NCBI GenBank assembly: GCA_001579985.1
Contig: LRSR01011666.1
Span: 1 to 35,832, forward strand
Origin: Hypsibius dujardini
Taxonomy: Eukaryota; Tardigrada; Eutardigrada; Parachela; Hypsibiidae
DNA: 35,832 bases
Direction of reading: 5' to 3'
Within the stretch, counting starts at the first letter, position 1. Each line of letters opens with the position of its first letter. The position numbers were made by a program, and so were the translations under genes. This document shows positions 21,888 through 31,378 of the stretch, in pieces. The notes beneath the pieces were generated by a model. The model did no database searches, had not been told where the DNA came from, and worked only from the letters and a program-made list of their open reading frames with translations.

Positions 21888-23205
21888 CCAGGTGCGGGGT
21901 TCATTTTGGCACAAACTTTGTCTTCTTTTTTTATTCACAAAATTTCGTCAAAAAATTACCAAAAAATGACAAAAAATAGAGAAATAAGTCTTCTACCGGA
22001 AACAAAAAAGAGTTTACTCAATATGAAAGCCTCTGGCCTTCTCCACCTTGCGAACCCGAGACATCCAGGAATTGATGCTGTCCTGAATCACTTGCTGCGA
22101 AATGGCCTCCCATTCGTCCTTCAATATCTTGGCCAATCGGTCGAAGCTGGAGATGAATCCGTGTTTGTTGACACGCTCCTTCAGTAGGCTCCACACACAA
22201 TAATCGAGGGGATTGAGATCGGGGCTGTTGGGCGGAATATCGGCGTTCGGGATGAAGCAGGGCATTTTTTCTTTCAAAAAGGCCTGCACAGTTGCTGCCG
22301 CGTGGCACGGTGCTTTGTCCTGATACAAAATCGCCGAATTTGCTTCCAGACCGTAGGGGAGGTCCTCCAGCATCGGTTTTAGGCAGCTGTCCTTGTAGGT
22401 ATGCTGGTTCAGGCTGAAACCGGACTTCAAAACAACGAGGGGAGATCGACCGGAAAAAGAAACGGCGCCAAAAACCATCGCACACAAAGCTGTCTTGGGA
22501 AATTGCTTGAACTTCTTCCCATCGCTAATTGTCTCCAGCGAATATCCGTAACATCGTTCGTTTTGATAATTAAAGTACTTGCCAACACAAATGTAGCATT
22601 CATCCAAGAAGAGCATGTTGGGAACGTCCGACATCCGGATGGTCTTGCGGAGATTCATGGCGCATTTCCGCCGCGCTTCCTTTTGGGTCTCGGGGATGAG
22701 GTTGCGCTTGATTTTCTTGAAGCATTTGATGTTCCGATCTTGCAGATGAGACCGTACAGTGCTTTCGTCAAGTTGGAGAGCGTTGGCCACAGAACGGAAG
22801 GAGTGATGGGCTTTTCCTATGATCAGCATTCGCACCATGCGTCGCACCATTGCCGGGGTCATTTTCCGCATGGGCTGCTTCTTCGGCCTTTTCGCCTTCC
22901 GCCGCGCCTTTTTGGCATTTTCCGATGCGAAACAATAAATACTACGTTTTGAGACCTTGTTCTGTAACAAATCTGCAATCTGAGGTACCGAAAACCCTCG
23001 GGAGAGCCAGGACACAATGAGATTTCGGATCTCTTCACTAATCATCTTCCCGTTCTTTCAAATGTAAACAAATGAAATTTTCTCTTTCTGTAAATGAGAG
23101 AGGGGGCTTTTGTCTCTCGATTGAGTGCTCACTCACTCAAATCGGCCAGAATGCGCGCCCGCTGACCTACTTTTAATTTTGTGCCAAAATGAACCCCGCA
23201 CGGGG
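21888..23205 (-). mobile_element. Full-length mariner-like transposon (DD37D, maT-type), 1318 bp
   Basis: A 24-bp stretch is perfectly inverted between the two ends (21892-21915 and 23178-23201); extended to the termini the repeat is 28 bp with two mismatches, starting CC. It is flanked on both sides by TA (21886-21887 and 23206-23207), the target duplication of the Tc1/mariner superfamily. An uninterrupted transposase lies inside on the minus strand, with 160 bp of 5' and 126 bp of 3' non-coding sequence. Size, ends, target and intact frame make a recent, possibly still active insertion likely. Confidence 0.95.
22014..23045 (-). CDS. Mariner-family transposase, DD37D, intact
   Basis: 343 residues; cuts and pastes its own element at TA sites in the nucleus. 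The N-terminus has two helix-turn-helix segments (about 18-40, SVPQIADLLQNKVSKRS, and 82-105, SFRSVANALQLDESTVRSH), separated by a very basic stretch (45-61, KKARRKAKRPKKQPMRK) likely to serve as a nuclear signal and DNA contact. The catalytic triad is D148 (MLFLDE), D243 (LYQDKAPCH) and D281 (SPDLNPLD). There are 37 residues between the second and third Asp, so it is DD37D, the spacing of the maT clade, and not the DD34D of classical mariner or DD34E of Tc1. Full length for the family and free of stops or frameshifts. The start is the first in-frame ATG. Confidence 0.95.
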   Translation of the reverse strand: MISEEIRNLIVSWLSRGFSVPQIADLLQNKVSKRSIYCFASENAKKARRKAKRPKKQPMRKMTPAMVRRMVRMLIIGKAHHSFRSVANALQLDESTVRSHLQDRNIKCFKKIKRNLIPETQKEARRKCAMNLRKTIRMSDVPNMLFLDECYICVGKYFNYQNERCYGYSLETISDGKKFKQFPKTALCAMVFGAVSFSGRSPLVVLKSGFSLNQHTYKDSCLKPMLEDLPYGLEANSAILYQDKAPCHAAATVQAFLKEKMPCFIPNADIPPNSPDLNPLDYCVWSLLKERVNKHGFISSFDRLAKILKDEWEAISQQVIQDSINSWMSRVRKVEKARGFHIE

Positions 23206-23500
23206 TATAGTCTATTTACCTAGTTAACCCATTCCTATCTACCCTCACATTCTATAATGTAGCTACTTAGCTATTACCACATACATAGTTCCGTCATGTC
23301 GGCAGGAACTAGTACGTTAGATCAGGAACTATTCTTTATCACTAATTATATATGCGTATGTTCTACAGTAATATGAAACAGTTCCTTCCTTTCACCTCTA
23401 ATCTCCTTTACCAGTAAATGCCACGATTCTTCTCCTATTATTCAGTCTAATAGCTTGTATCTTCAAGTCCTTCCGTCCTAATAGGGACGGAGGCCTAACA

Positions 23501-25090
23501 GTTGTGATTATTTCGAGTGGGTTGCCTAATTCAAGAAATTTAGAGTACGCAAGAGGCAAGCCTTTATCTCCCGGGCTATTTTACGGTTTCAACGTAAAGG
23601 TCAAAACCAGAATTGCTTCGTGCGGCGTGAAGGATCCCGCTGGTGCTGAGTGTTTGTGCCTCAAGTCTCACGGTCTGTCTGTCTCTGCCTTTGTGCGTTC
23701 GACGGTCAATCCATGCCTTATTTATCGCTTCATTTGAATTCAAAGCTGCACTAGAATGGGTAGACGATGATGGGTAAACGGAATGCCTGCAGAGCTGACC
23801 TAATGTCAGCGAATATAGCCTTGCTTTTCGGTAGTATCACGGATTGTCTAAATATTTTACGAAGGTCCAGAATCATTCTGACCGCTCTTGTTGTGGACTG
23901 ACTGCCTGACGGGCGGACTATTCTGAGGAATTTATGACCGGAAGTTGAGGGGTTCGCCCTACTATGCGCACTTTTCTATAATAACGTTGGGTTCGCAAAC
24001 AGCCTTCCATCCTGCCTGTTGATCCTTCGGGCAATCTGTACACTTTCGGACTTCCGATAACCTTGTGGATTGATTGCGAAGAAGACAGGTTTTTTGGATG
24101 TACTTGCAGATCGTCAGGTCTACCGTAATGTCCGGAAGGTTTTCCAGTTATTTGAAAAGATGACCTACCACCCCGTCAGAGTACCGCTCATCTGGGAGGT
24201 CGTCAGACCGTCCCGAAGCCGTCGTAGAAAACAATCCTCTCGAACACCTGAGCTTTCGAAACATTGAGTCAGTCATCCGGATATCTCATTCTGTTACTCC
24301 ACCAGCTTTCCGGATGTTGTTCTGACTACAGAATGGTTTAAGTAAAGCTTAAAAAAGTCTGCCTGAATTCCGGGGTATTCATCTGCCTTCCGATAGGCCT
24401 GCCTGCTTATCGGCGACCCGTCGATATATTGGATAAATTATGGTGCAATTGGTAGCTTCGCTTACCCGTCGAAATCTTTTGTCAGTCTTCCAAACAGCCC
24501 GTTAGCCTTTCGGATAATCACTCATGTTTAGGATGGTCCGTCAGCCGTCCGGACATTTGGCTTCCATTGTCAACCTTCCGGATAAGCATGCCGGGTTGCC
24601 TGCCTTCGGGCCGGTTCGATAGCCGTGTGGATAGGACGCCAGTTTCCATATGATCCTAAGCCTTAGGAAGGGTCTCTCAATTTGCGAGATGGCCGCCAGC
24701 CGTCCAATCAGATCGCAAGCCATGCGGTTGGTCGATTACCTAAACGCCCCGTCAGCCCAACTTGGCTTGTCAACTTCCGGATTATTCATCGACCATCCTC
24801 AATCCTTTCAAATGTTTCAGGCGAGCAGCCACCTTTCCAACGTTGTGTAAAGCAAATGGACACCCAACTCATTTATGCTGTATGTTTCACCATTTTTCCG
24901 ACATCCCGCAAAAATTGCTTATAAGCATCCGAGTGAAGGAGCGAAGAGTCTACTATGTAATCCTGGTCTATTGAATGGTCAAGTGAATTTTTATTTGAAA
25001 ATATATCACGATTTGTTTCGGATTAAAAAAGACTACTTTGAGCTGAACACCGCAATTACAAGAAATGAATTAAAAAGATTTGTCGCATAG
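23501..25090. repeat. Region between two LTRs, largely degenerate TTCCGGAT-type minisatellite
   Basis: No gene is supported. From about 24000 to 24850 the sequence is full of variants of GTCAGCCTTCCGGATAA (for example near 24271, 24308, 24505, 24548, 24575, 24773), spaced irregularly at about 20-60 bp. It reads like an old, heavily mutated tandem array. GC content is higher than in flanking DNA. Because the LTRs on either side carry separate target duplications, it is probably not the inside of one retrotransposon. Confidence 0.5.
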
Positions 25091-25094
25091 CTAG

Positions 25095-25380
25095 TGTTGG
25101 ACACGCCCAACAAGTCCCCATATCCAATCATGATAGTTCTTTAACTCACGAGTATCATACTTAATTTGTAACTCTGTCCACTCTATTAACCCTATTCTGA
25201 TGTATGTGCCATTTACCTTCATTTCTATAGTTAAAACTTTACTATATAATAATGTGTTTTATTATTTCTACAGTCAGTTCTACTTCTTCTTTCCTTTCTT
25301 CCAGTTTATTTCTCTAACGGTCTTTACTATCAGTCTAATAAACTTGTTAACTATCCAACTGACGGTTGGTAGACCTAACA
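25095..25380 (+). mobile_element. Solo LTR, copy 2 (286 bp), 4-bp target duplication CTAG
   Basis: Begins TGTTGG and ends CCTAACA, with CTAG directly flanking both ends (25091-25094 and 25381-25384). It contains a TATA-like ACTATATAATAATG and, further on, AATAAA (in GTCTAATAAACTT), as expected of promoter and poly(A) site in an LTR. It aligns along its length with 26852-27165 in inverted orientation. TG...CA ends with a 4-bp duplication suit a Ty3/gypsy-type element, but no internal coding sequence is present to confirm it. Confidence 0.8.
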
Positions 25381-25384
25381 CTAG

Positions 25385-26847
25385 AGAACAGCGCTAAGCC
25401 AATAACCCACATAATCATATGATATGTTACAAGTGTCATCCTACGATACCCATGATCACAAAATATTTTCCAGAAAATATCCCTAATTTGTTGCCGTCCA
25501 CAAAATTTATTTTTCGGAAGCCAATCAAGGACATGCCTTGAATAGGATCCTGCGTCCGAACAACATGATTATTGTTTGAAGTAAAAGTGCATTTGTAGAT
25601 GGACGCACCGAGAATAAAGGGATTTGATTACCGAACTAAGTCTGTCTTCTTTGTGCACCAATGTACGGCGAGGCGACTGACCACCTGCTATATTGTCTTG
25701 GTCACCTAAGTATCACAAAACCACTTGAGGTCACCCGAGCACCAAGTTCTAAACACAACTTGCTGCGAAGGGGGAAGACTTGGTCCTGACTTGGTAGTTC
25801 TGCCCAATTGGCGTTCACTCGATCTAACTTGAAAGCTATCAGCTTGCCTCGCGTACAAGTCAAAAGGTTTGGCTCGAGCTGTACCGTCTGAACACACTCT
25901 TAGTGTTTTTCGCTAAATAATACTTTTAAATCATTTTAGTATTTCTAGTTTTCCCAAGTTAAAGGTCTAGTAACTAAAGATTTCGGTTTAATTATTTAGA
26001 TGAAGTGGAAAAACTAGTTAGTTCCAGCTTTTTTTTAGTTTATACTTCAAAGTGTATAAAGTGTTATTAGTAATGATAATGGTTGTGTTCCTGACCCTTA
26101 TGTTCATATATAGTGCTGACAAAAAACAACATGGGTCCAAGAGCTGTAGCCCAGTTGACGGGGCGACCAGCCAACAAGCGTAAAACAAGCAATACATTGA
26201 TAAAACTCTTGAGCAACCTCATATTTGCGCCACTTGTCATTTGGGCGTGAAGATCATTACGGTCGGCAAGCACAATTACGCTAACCTAATGCAACTGAAT
26301 ATAGCAGATAACTGAAATACTTCACCAAGATGCAAACACTACAAAAACAAAAAAAAACACAGAAATTAATATTAAAGGCCTTAATCATGTTGTTTACGGA
26401 GTTTATTCCATTATTCCACTGCTGCCGGGACAGTATGTGAGGGGCCATGAACCTTAACCATGTAGCTTTAGGGATTTATTTCGTTATTCTAGTGCTTGCA
26501 CGGAGGGGTGTGATTGTCCATCCTGCACAGCCCATGTTTGTGCTATAACGAACCACTAGAAATTCTTATAGGCCTTTGCTATAATTCGCAAAATCTCTTA
26601 GAAACATTTGCGCAGAATGCGCTTGCGTATTGTGTCTTTGACTGCAGTTGAACATCTCGAGCCGACAGCCGCAGAAAACCGGTTAGCGGAGTATGGATAC
26701 AATTTACTATGCACGAAGGAAAAAACATGTAATTTAAGCCTAGGAATGACAAAAACTTACTTGCCACTTGCTGTAAAATATTTTTTGCCGCAAAGGTGAG
26801 GAGTTGCGCCGTAGCGAGACATTTTTGTGAAACAGATACCTGGTAGT
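25385..26847. other. Intergenic DNA, no supported gene
   Basis: Short frames only. A minus-strand frame starting at the ATG near 26222 gives a 51-residue hydrophobic peptide (MRLLKSFINVLLVLRLLAG at its start), too short and isolated to call. A small hairpin ATATTTTC-CA-GAAAATAT lies near 25465. Confidence 0.4.
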
Positions 26848-26851
26848 CGAC

Positions 26852-27165
26852 TGTTAGGTCTACCAAACGGAAGTTGGGTAGTTAACACGTTTATTAGACT
26901 GTATTTAGTGATAGGTAGAGAAGTAAACTGGAAGATAGGAAAGAGAAAGTACAACCATCTCTCAAACTAATAAAACATGTGATTAAATAGTAAAGTGTTA
27001 ACTATGGGAATGATAGTAAATAGCACACACATCAGAATTACATACAAGTAATTAGCTGTGGCAGCAGAATAGGGTTAATAGGTTAGATAGAGTTACTAAG
27101 TTAGGTATTAAGGAATCAAATAGCTGTGATGATTGGGTTGAGGACTTGTTGGGCGTGTTTCAACA
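26852..27165 (-). mobile_element. Solo LTR, copy 3 (314 bp), 4-bp target duplication CGAC
   Basis: On the minus strand it begins TGTTGAAACACGCCCAACAAG's first 20 bases and ends CCTAACA, the same ends as copy 2. CGAC flanks both ends (26848-26851 and 27166-27169). Shared blocks with copy 2 include ACACGCCCAACAAGTCC, CTATTAACCCTATTCTG, the TTTACTAT region and CAGTCTAATAAAC. It is somewhat longer than copy 2, mainly by insertions in the first third. Confidence 0.8.
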
Positions 27166-27169
27166 CGAC

Positions 27170-27673
27170 ATATCGGTTGTATTTTTGCCTCCGTAATGTA
27201 TGTCTGTCTGTCTGTGTCTCAGTCGGTCGGAATGCCGTTTATATTCGACTTCGTCTTGCAGGCGCATTTAGACCTCTTGTCGTCAAGAAAAGAAGACCTC
27301 GAACAGCACGCATCGGGGTATCGTTCCTGTTGGATTCTTGAATTAAACGCCACGTAGACAATGCGAAATTGCAATGAAAAGGACTGGCTGTTTGTGTCCA
27401 ATAAATTGCTCGGTTTAACTTTCAACCACCTTATTTTGTCACGAGAAGTTACGCTTTTATTGTACGTGTCTGATCATCTCAACCTGTTGCGTGCTTTTCA
27501 GCTAAAAAATCTGTCAGTTGTCCATACCCTGATGATGTCCGCTAATGTATTCTTAATGATCTACCGTAACACTATGAACTTCAATAAATGACCAAAACTG
27601 TTACATTTAATCTTCAAAGGCTGACATGCTTTGGTCGCTGGCAGTTACTTGTGTCACTGAAGAAAAAACAGTA
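27170..27673. other. Intergenic DNA, no supported gene
   Basis: Contains a short TCTG run near 27200-27215 and a 76-codon plus-strand frame (27361-27591) ending at an AATAAA-like CAATAAATGA. The frame has no recognisable motif and no splice partner. Confidence 0.4.
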
Positions 27674-27928
27674 TTAGTTGTTTATACCATACACTGGCAT
27701 TACGTTAACTGGCTCGCATGGTGTTATGTGTGAATGCCAGCCGGTTAAAATGAAAAACACAATTACGGATATTAGGAAAAGGTAGACCAAAGTAAACATC
27801 CTTCTACATTTGCGGAGGCAAAATATTCGATCTTTTTTTTCTCCCTCGGACAGTGTTGTAAGGTCAGCGTCGGTCCAAAAAACCGCCACGTCAAAATTAA
27901 ACTCAAAATCCACAAACAAGCCGGGCAT
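27674..27928 (-). CDS. Hypothetical 84-aa single-pass membrane protein
   Basis: Uninterrupted frame whose ATG is the first after an in-frame stop. Residues 1-40 are soluble and acidic (MPGLFVDFEFNFDVAVFWTD at the start), followed by a basic RKCRR and one strong membrane segment (about 48-67, FTLVYLFLISVIVFFILTGW), then a short tail with one Cys. The positive residues before the segment suggest an N-in topology. It lies about 200 bp upstream of calcineurin B, divergently transcribed, so the two could share a promoter region. No homologue recognised and no poly(A) hexamer seen; it could also be the last exon of a longer gene. Confidence 0.33.
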   Translation of the reverse strand: MPGLFVDFEFNFDVAVFWTDADLTTLSEGEKKDRIFCLRKCRRMFTLVYLFLISVIVFFILTGWHSHITPCEPVNVMPVYGINN

Positions 27929-28129
27929 GTGTTTGGTTTCGTAGACACTTGTACGAGTCAGTGCTTGTACTGCCTGTAGTCAGGCAACGACCTCGATCGA
28001 CATTTTTTTCAAGCAAATCACAGTTGCTTTACAATTACAATAATTGTGAACTTGTTTGTGTGGGTGTGTGCGTGTGTGTTTGGCATGGTCAAACGATCCT
28101 TTTACGCGACTCTTCTGTTGGCTAAAGCT

Positions 28130-29412
28130 ATGGGAAACGATTTCTCGGCTGATCTGCCGACAGGTTTCGACGCGGACCAAATCCGGCGGCTCTACCATCG
28201 CTTCCTGAAACTCGACGCTGACGGCAACGGCTACATCTCCACTGATGAGTTCATGGCCATTCCTCAGGTACGGGCTTAGACTACAACTTCCCTCTCCTTC
28301 CCCCTTTTTATTTCCCTGCCTTTTTTTATTTTCCCATGTTGACTAATGTTCTTTAACTCAATAAAGTGTGGATTAAATTTTTAGAATCCTTATTAACAAT
28401 TGTGCATTACCCGAGCGAGTGCCGAGGGAAAAACTAAAACGCTCACTTATATTTTCAATTCCATAGTCATGGCCACAACATTCATTCTACCAATGTCCAA
28501 ATCGTGGGCTTTTTACAGTAAACGATTGAGGAACCTAAAAGATCAAAATTGTTGTTATGGCTCAAACGGACCTTGGTCAGCACTTGTAAAAGCAACAGGG
28601 AACAAAAATGAGGAAGGGGAGAGGGAGGAAGACTGTATGATTGTAACAGTCATTTTTAATCAATCGGAGACACTCATTGATTGATCTCTTGTCTCGAGAT
28701 TGTTTATTGATATTTATTTATTGTTATTTAGTTATCGTTATATTGAGCTAATTTTGTGACTTTTACGGTTAAAATATCGCGAAAAAGTCAGTGAAACGTG
28801 ACGCGAAAAAAAGTTTTGCACGATTTAGCAGTTGTTGTACGATGTTTTCATAAACTAAGAATATAAAAATTAACTTAAATGATTCAAACTAATCAACCAC
28901 ATTTTGATGGCAATAATTTTATTGTGATTTAAAATCAGCGTTTGTCAAATGAAAATTAACCTGTAATTTAATTTAATTTAAAAAATGTGATTTGAACAAC
29001 ACAAAGTCGTACGACGAGTTGTCGTTGTTGAACTCCCCAGGTTCGAGCCAACCCTTTGGCTGCGCGGATCATGGAGGTCTTCGACCGGGACGGTAACGGT
29101 CTGATCGATTTTCGCGAGTTCACCCAGGGTATGACGCTGTTCAGCAGCAAGGCCATCACTGACCACAAGCTCCGCGTCGTCTTCAACGTCTACGACCAGG
29201 ACCGCGACGGGTTTATTTCTAACGCGGACTGTTTCCGCGTGCTCAAGATGATGGTGGGGGAGAATCTGACGGATGTGCAGCTGCAGCAGGTCGTGGATAA
29301 GAGTATCATCTACCACGACAGCGACGCGGATGGGAAGCTCTCCTTTCTCGAGTTTAAAAACACCATTGGGGCACTCGGCGCGCAGGGCGACAAGCTGGGC
29401 GTAAAACTATAA
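28130..29412 (+). CDS. Calcineurin subunit B, two exons
   Basis: Regulatory Ca2+-binding subunit of the Ser/Thr phosphatase calcineurin (PP2B), which binds the catalytic A subunit in the cytosol. Exon 1 is 28130-28267 and exon 2 is 29041-29412; the 773-bp intron (GTACGG...CCCCAG) is phase 0. The product is 169 residues, against about 170 in the family. MGN at the start gives the N-myristoylation glycine (G2). There are four EF-hands: D29-E40 (DADGNGYISTDE), D61-E72 (DRDGNGLIDFRE), D98-D109 (DQDRDGFISNAD) and D139-E150 (DSDADGKLSFLE). The third ends in Asp where Glu is usual, which still coordinates calcium. The family block LKMMVG lies at 114-119. An in-frame ATG at 28085 would add an N-terminal extension, but only 28130 leaves the myristoylation glycine exposed, so I chose it. 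Exons are much GC-richer than the intron. Confidence 0.95.
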
Positions 29413-29464
29413 ATGCCGGTTCAGGTGATGAAGCCATAACCAACTCTGGCCGAATAAGAACTGG

Positions 29465-29665
29465 TGTTCTATTCTATTCTGTTCTGCTCTGTTCTGCTCT
29501 GTTCTGTTTTGTTCTGTTCTGTTCTGTTCTGTTCTATTCTGCTCTGCTTTTTTTGTTCCGTTCCGTTCTGTTCTGCTCTGCTCTGCTCTGCTCTGTTCTG
29601 TTCTTTTCTGTTCTGCTTTTTTTTGTTCCGTTCCGTTCTGTTCTGTTCTGTTCTGTTCTGTTCTG
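29465..29665. repeat. TTCTG pentanucleotide satellite
   Basis: About 200 bp of TTCTG with many TTCTG-to-CTCTG, ATTCT and TTTT variants, starting about 50 bp after the calcineurin B stop codon. It may lie in the 3' UTR. The long frames it creates on both strands are low-complexity artefacts. Confidence 0.9.
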
Positions 29666-29794
29666 GCCCAAGAACTGCTGCATGGACGAAGGGGCAAGTC
29701 TTCATGTTCATCTCACAGTGTCACATTGTCAGTCTCTGGATCGACGAGCCAGAACTGTATACGGTAGTTTACGGACATGACGTATAAAGGTCCT

Positions 29795-30465
29795 TCGTCC
29801 TCACTTGAGACGATTTCGAGAGGGAATCCCAAAATGTCTCCGTTTTATATATTGTCAATAGAACTATAATTGTGATGGTTTCAAAATTAATTTCATCAGT
29901 CAGAATGTCAAAGCCTTTTTTGGAATAATTTCAAAGTTGGGAAAATCACTGGAAAATTCCATCTCTCCTGATTTTAACTGTAAACTTCAATTTTGGGAAA
30001 TTGTCAAATTAAAATAATTTTGACATTGGATTTTTCAAAACTCAATTTGAAATCGATTGGCATTAGCAGAATCTTTCTTGGACGTCAGGGGGCGGACCTA
30101 AAGGTCATTGGTGAGGTTGACGGAAACTTACGAGTGATACTCCAGAACTGACGCATAGCTCCGCCCCCTGATATCCAGCAATGGTTTTGCTAGGACCAAA
30201 CGATTAGAAATTGATTTTGAGTAGGAAGGCATTAAATTCGTTAAATAAATTATTCTGCAAAAATGAAGTTTTTACGGTCAAAATCAGGGGAAATGGAATT
30301 TCTCAATGTTTTCCCAACTTTGAAACTTTGCCGAAAAAAAGTCTTCGTATTTTGACCGATAAAATTTATTTTCAAAATCATTATAATTATAGCTCTATTA
30401 AAACAATATAAATTGGCGACATTCTGGGTTCCCATTAAAAATTGTCCCAAGTCAGTTTTCAGTTC
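29795..30465. mobile_element. Long imperfect inverted repeat (about 670-bp hairpin), probable foldback/MITE
   Basis: Almost the entire stretch folds on itself around about 30110-30150. Matched blocks, left arm against inverted right arm: 29802-29815 with about 30446-30460; about 29840-29895 with about 30360-30420; about 29930-29990 with about 30262-30330 (TTTCAAAGTTGGGAAAA and AAATTCCAT shared); about 30080-30096 with about 30152-30168 (CAGGGGGCGGA shared). Arms are roughly 300 bp with scattered mismatches. There is no coding capacity. Exact ends and a target duplication were not found. Confidence 0.7.
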
Positions 30466-30472
30466 TCAAGTC

Positions 30473-30500
30473 ACTTTCCCCATCGAAAAATGGGGAAAGT
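30473..30500. repeat. Perfect 11-bp hairpin with 6-nt loop
   Basis: ACTTTCCCCAT (30473-30483) and ATGGGGAAAGT (30490-30500) flank CGAAAA. It sits just outside the right arm of the long hairpin. Function unknown. Confidence 0.7.
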
Positions 30501-30629
30501 ACAGATCAGGCCCGAATTTTTCGTCGACATTTGGAAGAACAGCCAACGAGTTCACTGTTACCACTAGCGGGCTGTTAATGCAATGGTCAAAATGCCCTAC
30601 ACTTCAGCTTATCATATCGCATGCAACTC

Positions 30630-30715
30630 CTAATTCGGAGTTTGGAGTTTTTCAGCTCCATCAGTTCCACTCCGGAGTTTTTGGCCGGAGTTGGAGGTGG
30701 AGTTGGAGTTGATCT
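30630..30715. repeat. GGAGTT minisatellite, left of the hAT relic
   Basis: Imperfect repeats of GGAGTTGGAG with some inverted CTCC copies at the left. Same unit as 31285-31378 and, inverted, 11725-11750. Confidence 0.7.
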
Positions 30716-30771
30716 GCCCGGAGTGGGATTGACGTGTTCTATTGAATTTTTGGCCTTAAGATTACATTTGA

Positions 30772-31240
30772 TTGGTTTATTGTGGAGAAATCAACCGTGA
30801 CCCACTAGGCCATAGCCAACTCCTTGCCTGTTTTAGGGGGAGTCACTCTTTCATGGAATGCGTGCCAGCTGCTGCAGCGGATCGCAGTGAATTCACACCG
30901 AATTTCTCGTGCGGTGTGCCCGATGTCCTGAAGGCCATGCGCGTTGCCCCGGCTCAGCAACGGGCTGCAGTCTCTTCTCTGTCCTACCGCGAGGAGCTAA
31001 AGCAGTATGTCGGCTTGCCAGCTGTAGGAACTAATCCAGTTCCTTATTGGAAGAACTGTGTGAAATTTCCTTGATTGAAGAGTGCTGCGATTCGAGTTTT
31101 TATGGCCCCCTGATTCCACAGCCGATATTGAATGCAATTTCAATTTGTGTGGCATTATTCTCTCTGAACCTTCTCAGCGAACGACTGATGCAAATTTCGA
31201 GAATCTCTTGATGTGTCGTCAGAATGTTGATTACAAATAA
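30772..31240 (+). pseudogene. hAT transposase C-terminal (dimerisation domain) relic
   Basis: The frame ending at 31074 encodes YREELKQYVGLPAVGTNPV and then PYWKNCVKFP, matching the ELxxYL...DPLxYWKxNxxxFP block of the hAT dimerisation domain. After the TGA at 31072-31074 the same frame continues LKSAAIRVFMAP, then a +1 frameshift at about 31109 leads to DSTADIECNFNLCGIILSEP followed by QRTTDANFENLLMCRQNVD and a TAA at 31238-31240. This fits the family's P.SSA..ER.FS..G.I...R..L...N...L..L..N block. One stop and one frameshift mean it cannot make a working protein. Only the C-terminal part is present; no terminal repeats were found. It lies between two GGAGTT minisatellites. Confidence 0.7.
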
Positions 31241-31284
31241 ATATTTTTTTTCCTGTTTTTTTCTGTGTTTAGTATATTTGGCGG

Positions 31285-31378
31285 GTGGATTTGGAGTTGG
31301 AGTGGGTTCTTTTGGGGAAAAGAGTGGAATTGGAGTTGGAAGAGTTGAGTTAGGGAAGGAGTTGGAGTGGAGTTGGAC
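31285..31378. repeat. GGAGTT minisatellite, right of the hAT relic
   Basis: Imperfect GGAGTTGGAGTG repeats, same orientation as the left block. The two blocks bracket the hAT relic and may be its subterminal repeats. Confidence 0.7.

Larger units (their letters stand above)
21845..23500. mobile_element. Old solo LTR (copy 1) interrupted by a mariner element
   Basis: Begins TGTTGGG and ends CCTAACA, the same ends as the LTRs at 25095-25380 and 26852-27165. Without the mariner and one TA it is about 336 bp. Across the insertion point the flanks read TAGTA|TAGTCTATTT..., which aligns with TAGTAACTCTATCT in copy 3, so the mariner split a continuous LTR. It is more diverged than the other two copies; the AATAAA seen in them is lost here. 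The flanks are GTAG on the left and GTTG on the right, an imperfect 4-bp target duplication. Confidence 0.7.

Noticed and set aside
22018-22952. Overlapping frames of 155 codons (-) and 183 codons (+) inside the mariner
   Set aside because: They are shadows of the transposase frame, which has a complete set of family motifs.
21845-25380. A single LTR retrotransposon with 21845-23500 and 25095-25380 as its two LTRs
   Set aside because: The second copy has an exact 4-bp duplication (CTAG) on its own two sides, the first is much more diverged, and the interior has no gag-pol, primer-binding site or polypurine tract that I can see.
26067-26222. 51-residue hydrophobic peptide on the minus strand
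   Set aside because: Short, isolated, without splice partners or family resemblance; not better than chance.
29407-29787. Long open frames on both strands through the pentanucleotide repeat
   Set aside because: They are produced by the TTCTG repeat itself; the peptides are pure low complexity.
31208-31240. CRISPR array or bacterial origin of any part of the window
   Set aside because: No regularly spaced identical repeats occur anywhere, and spliced animal genes run through the whole window.
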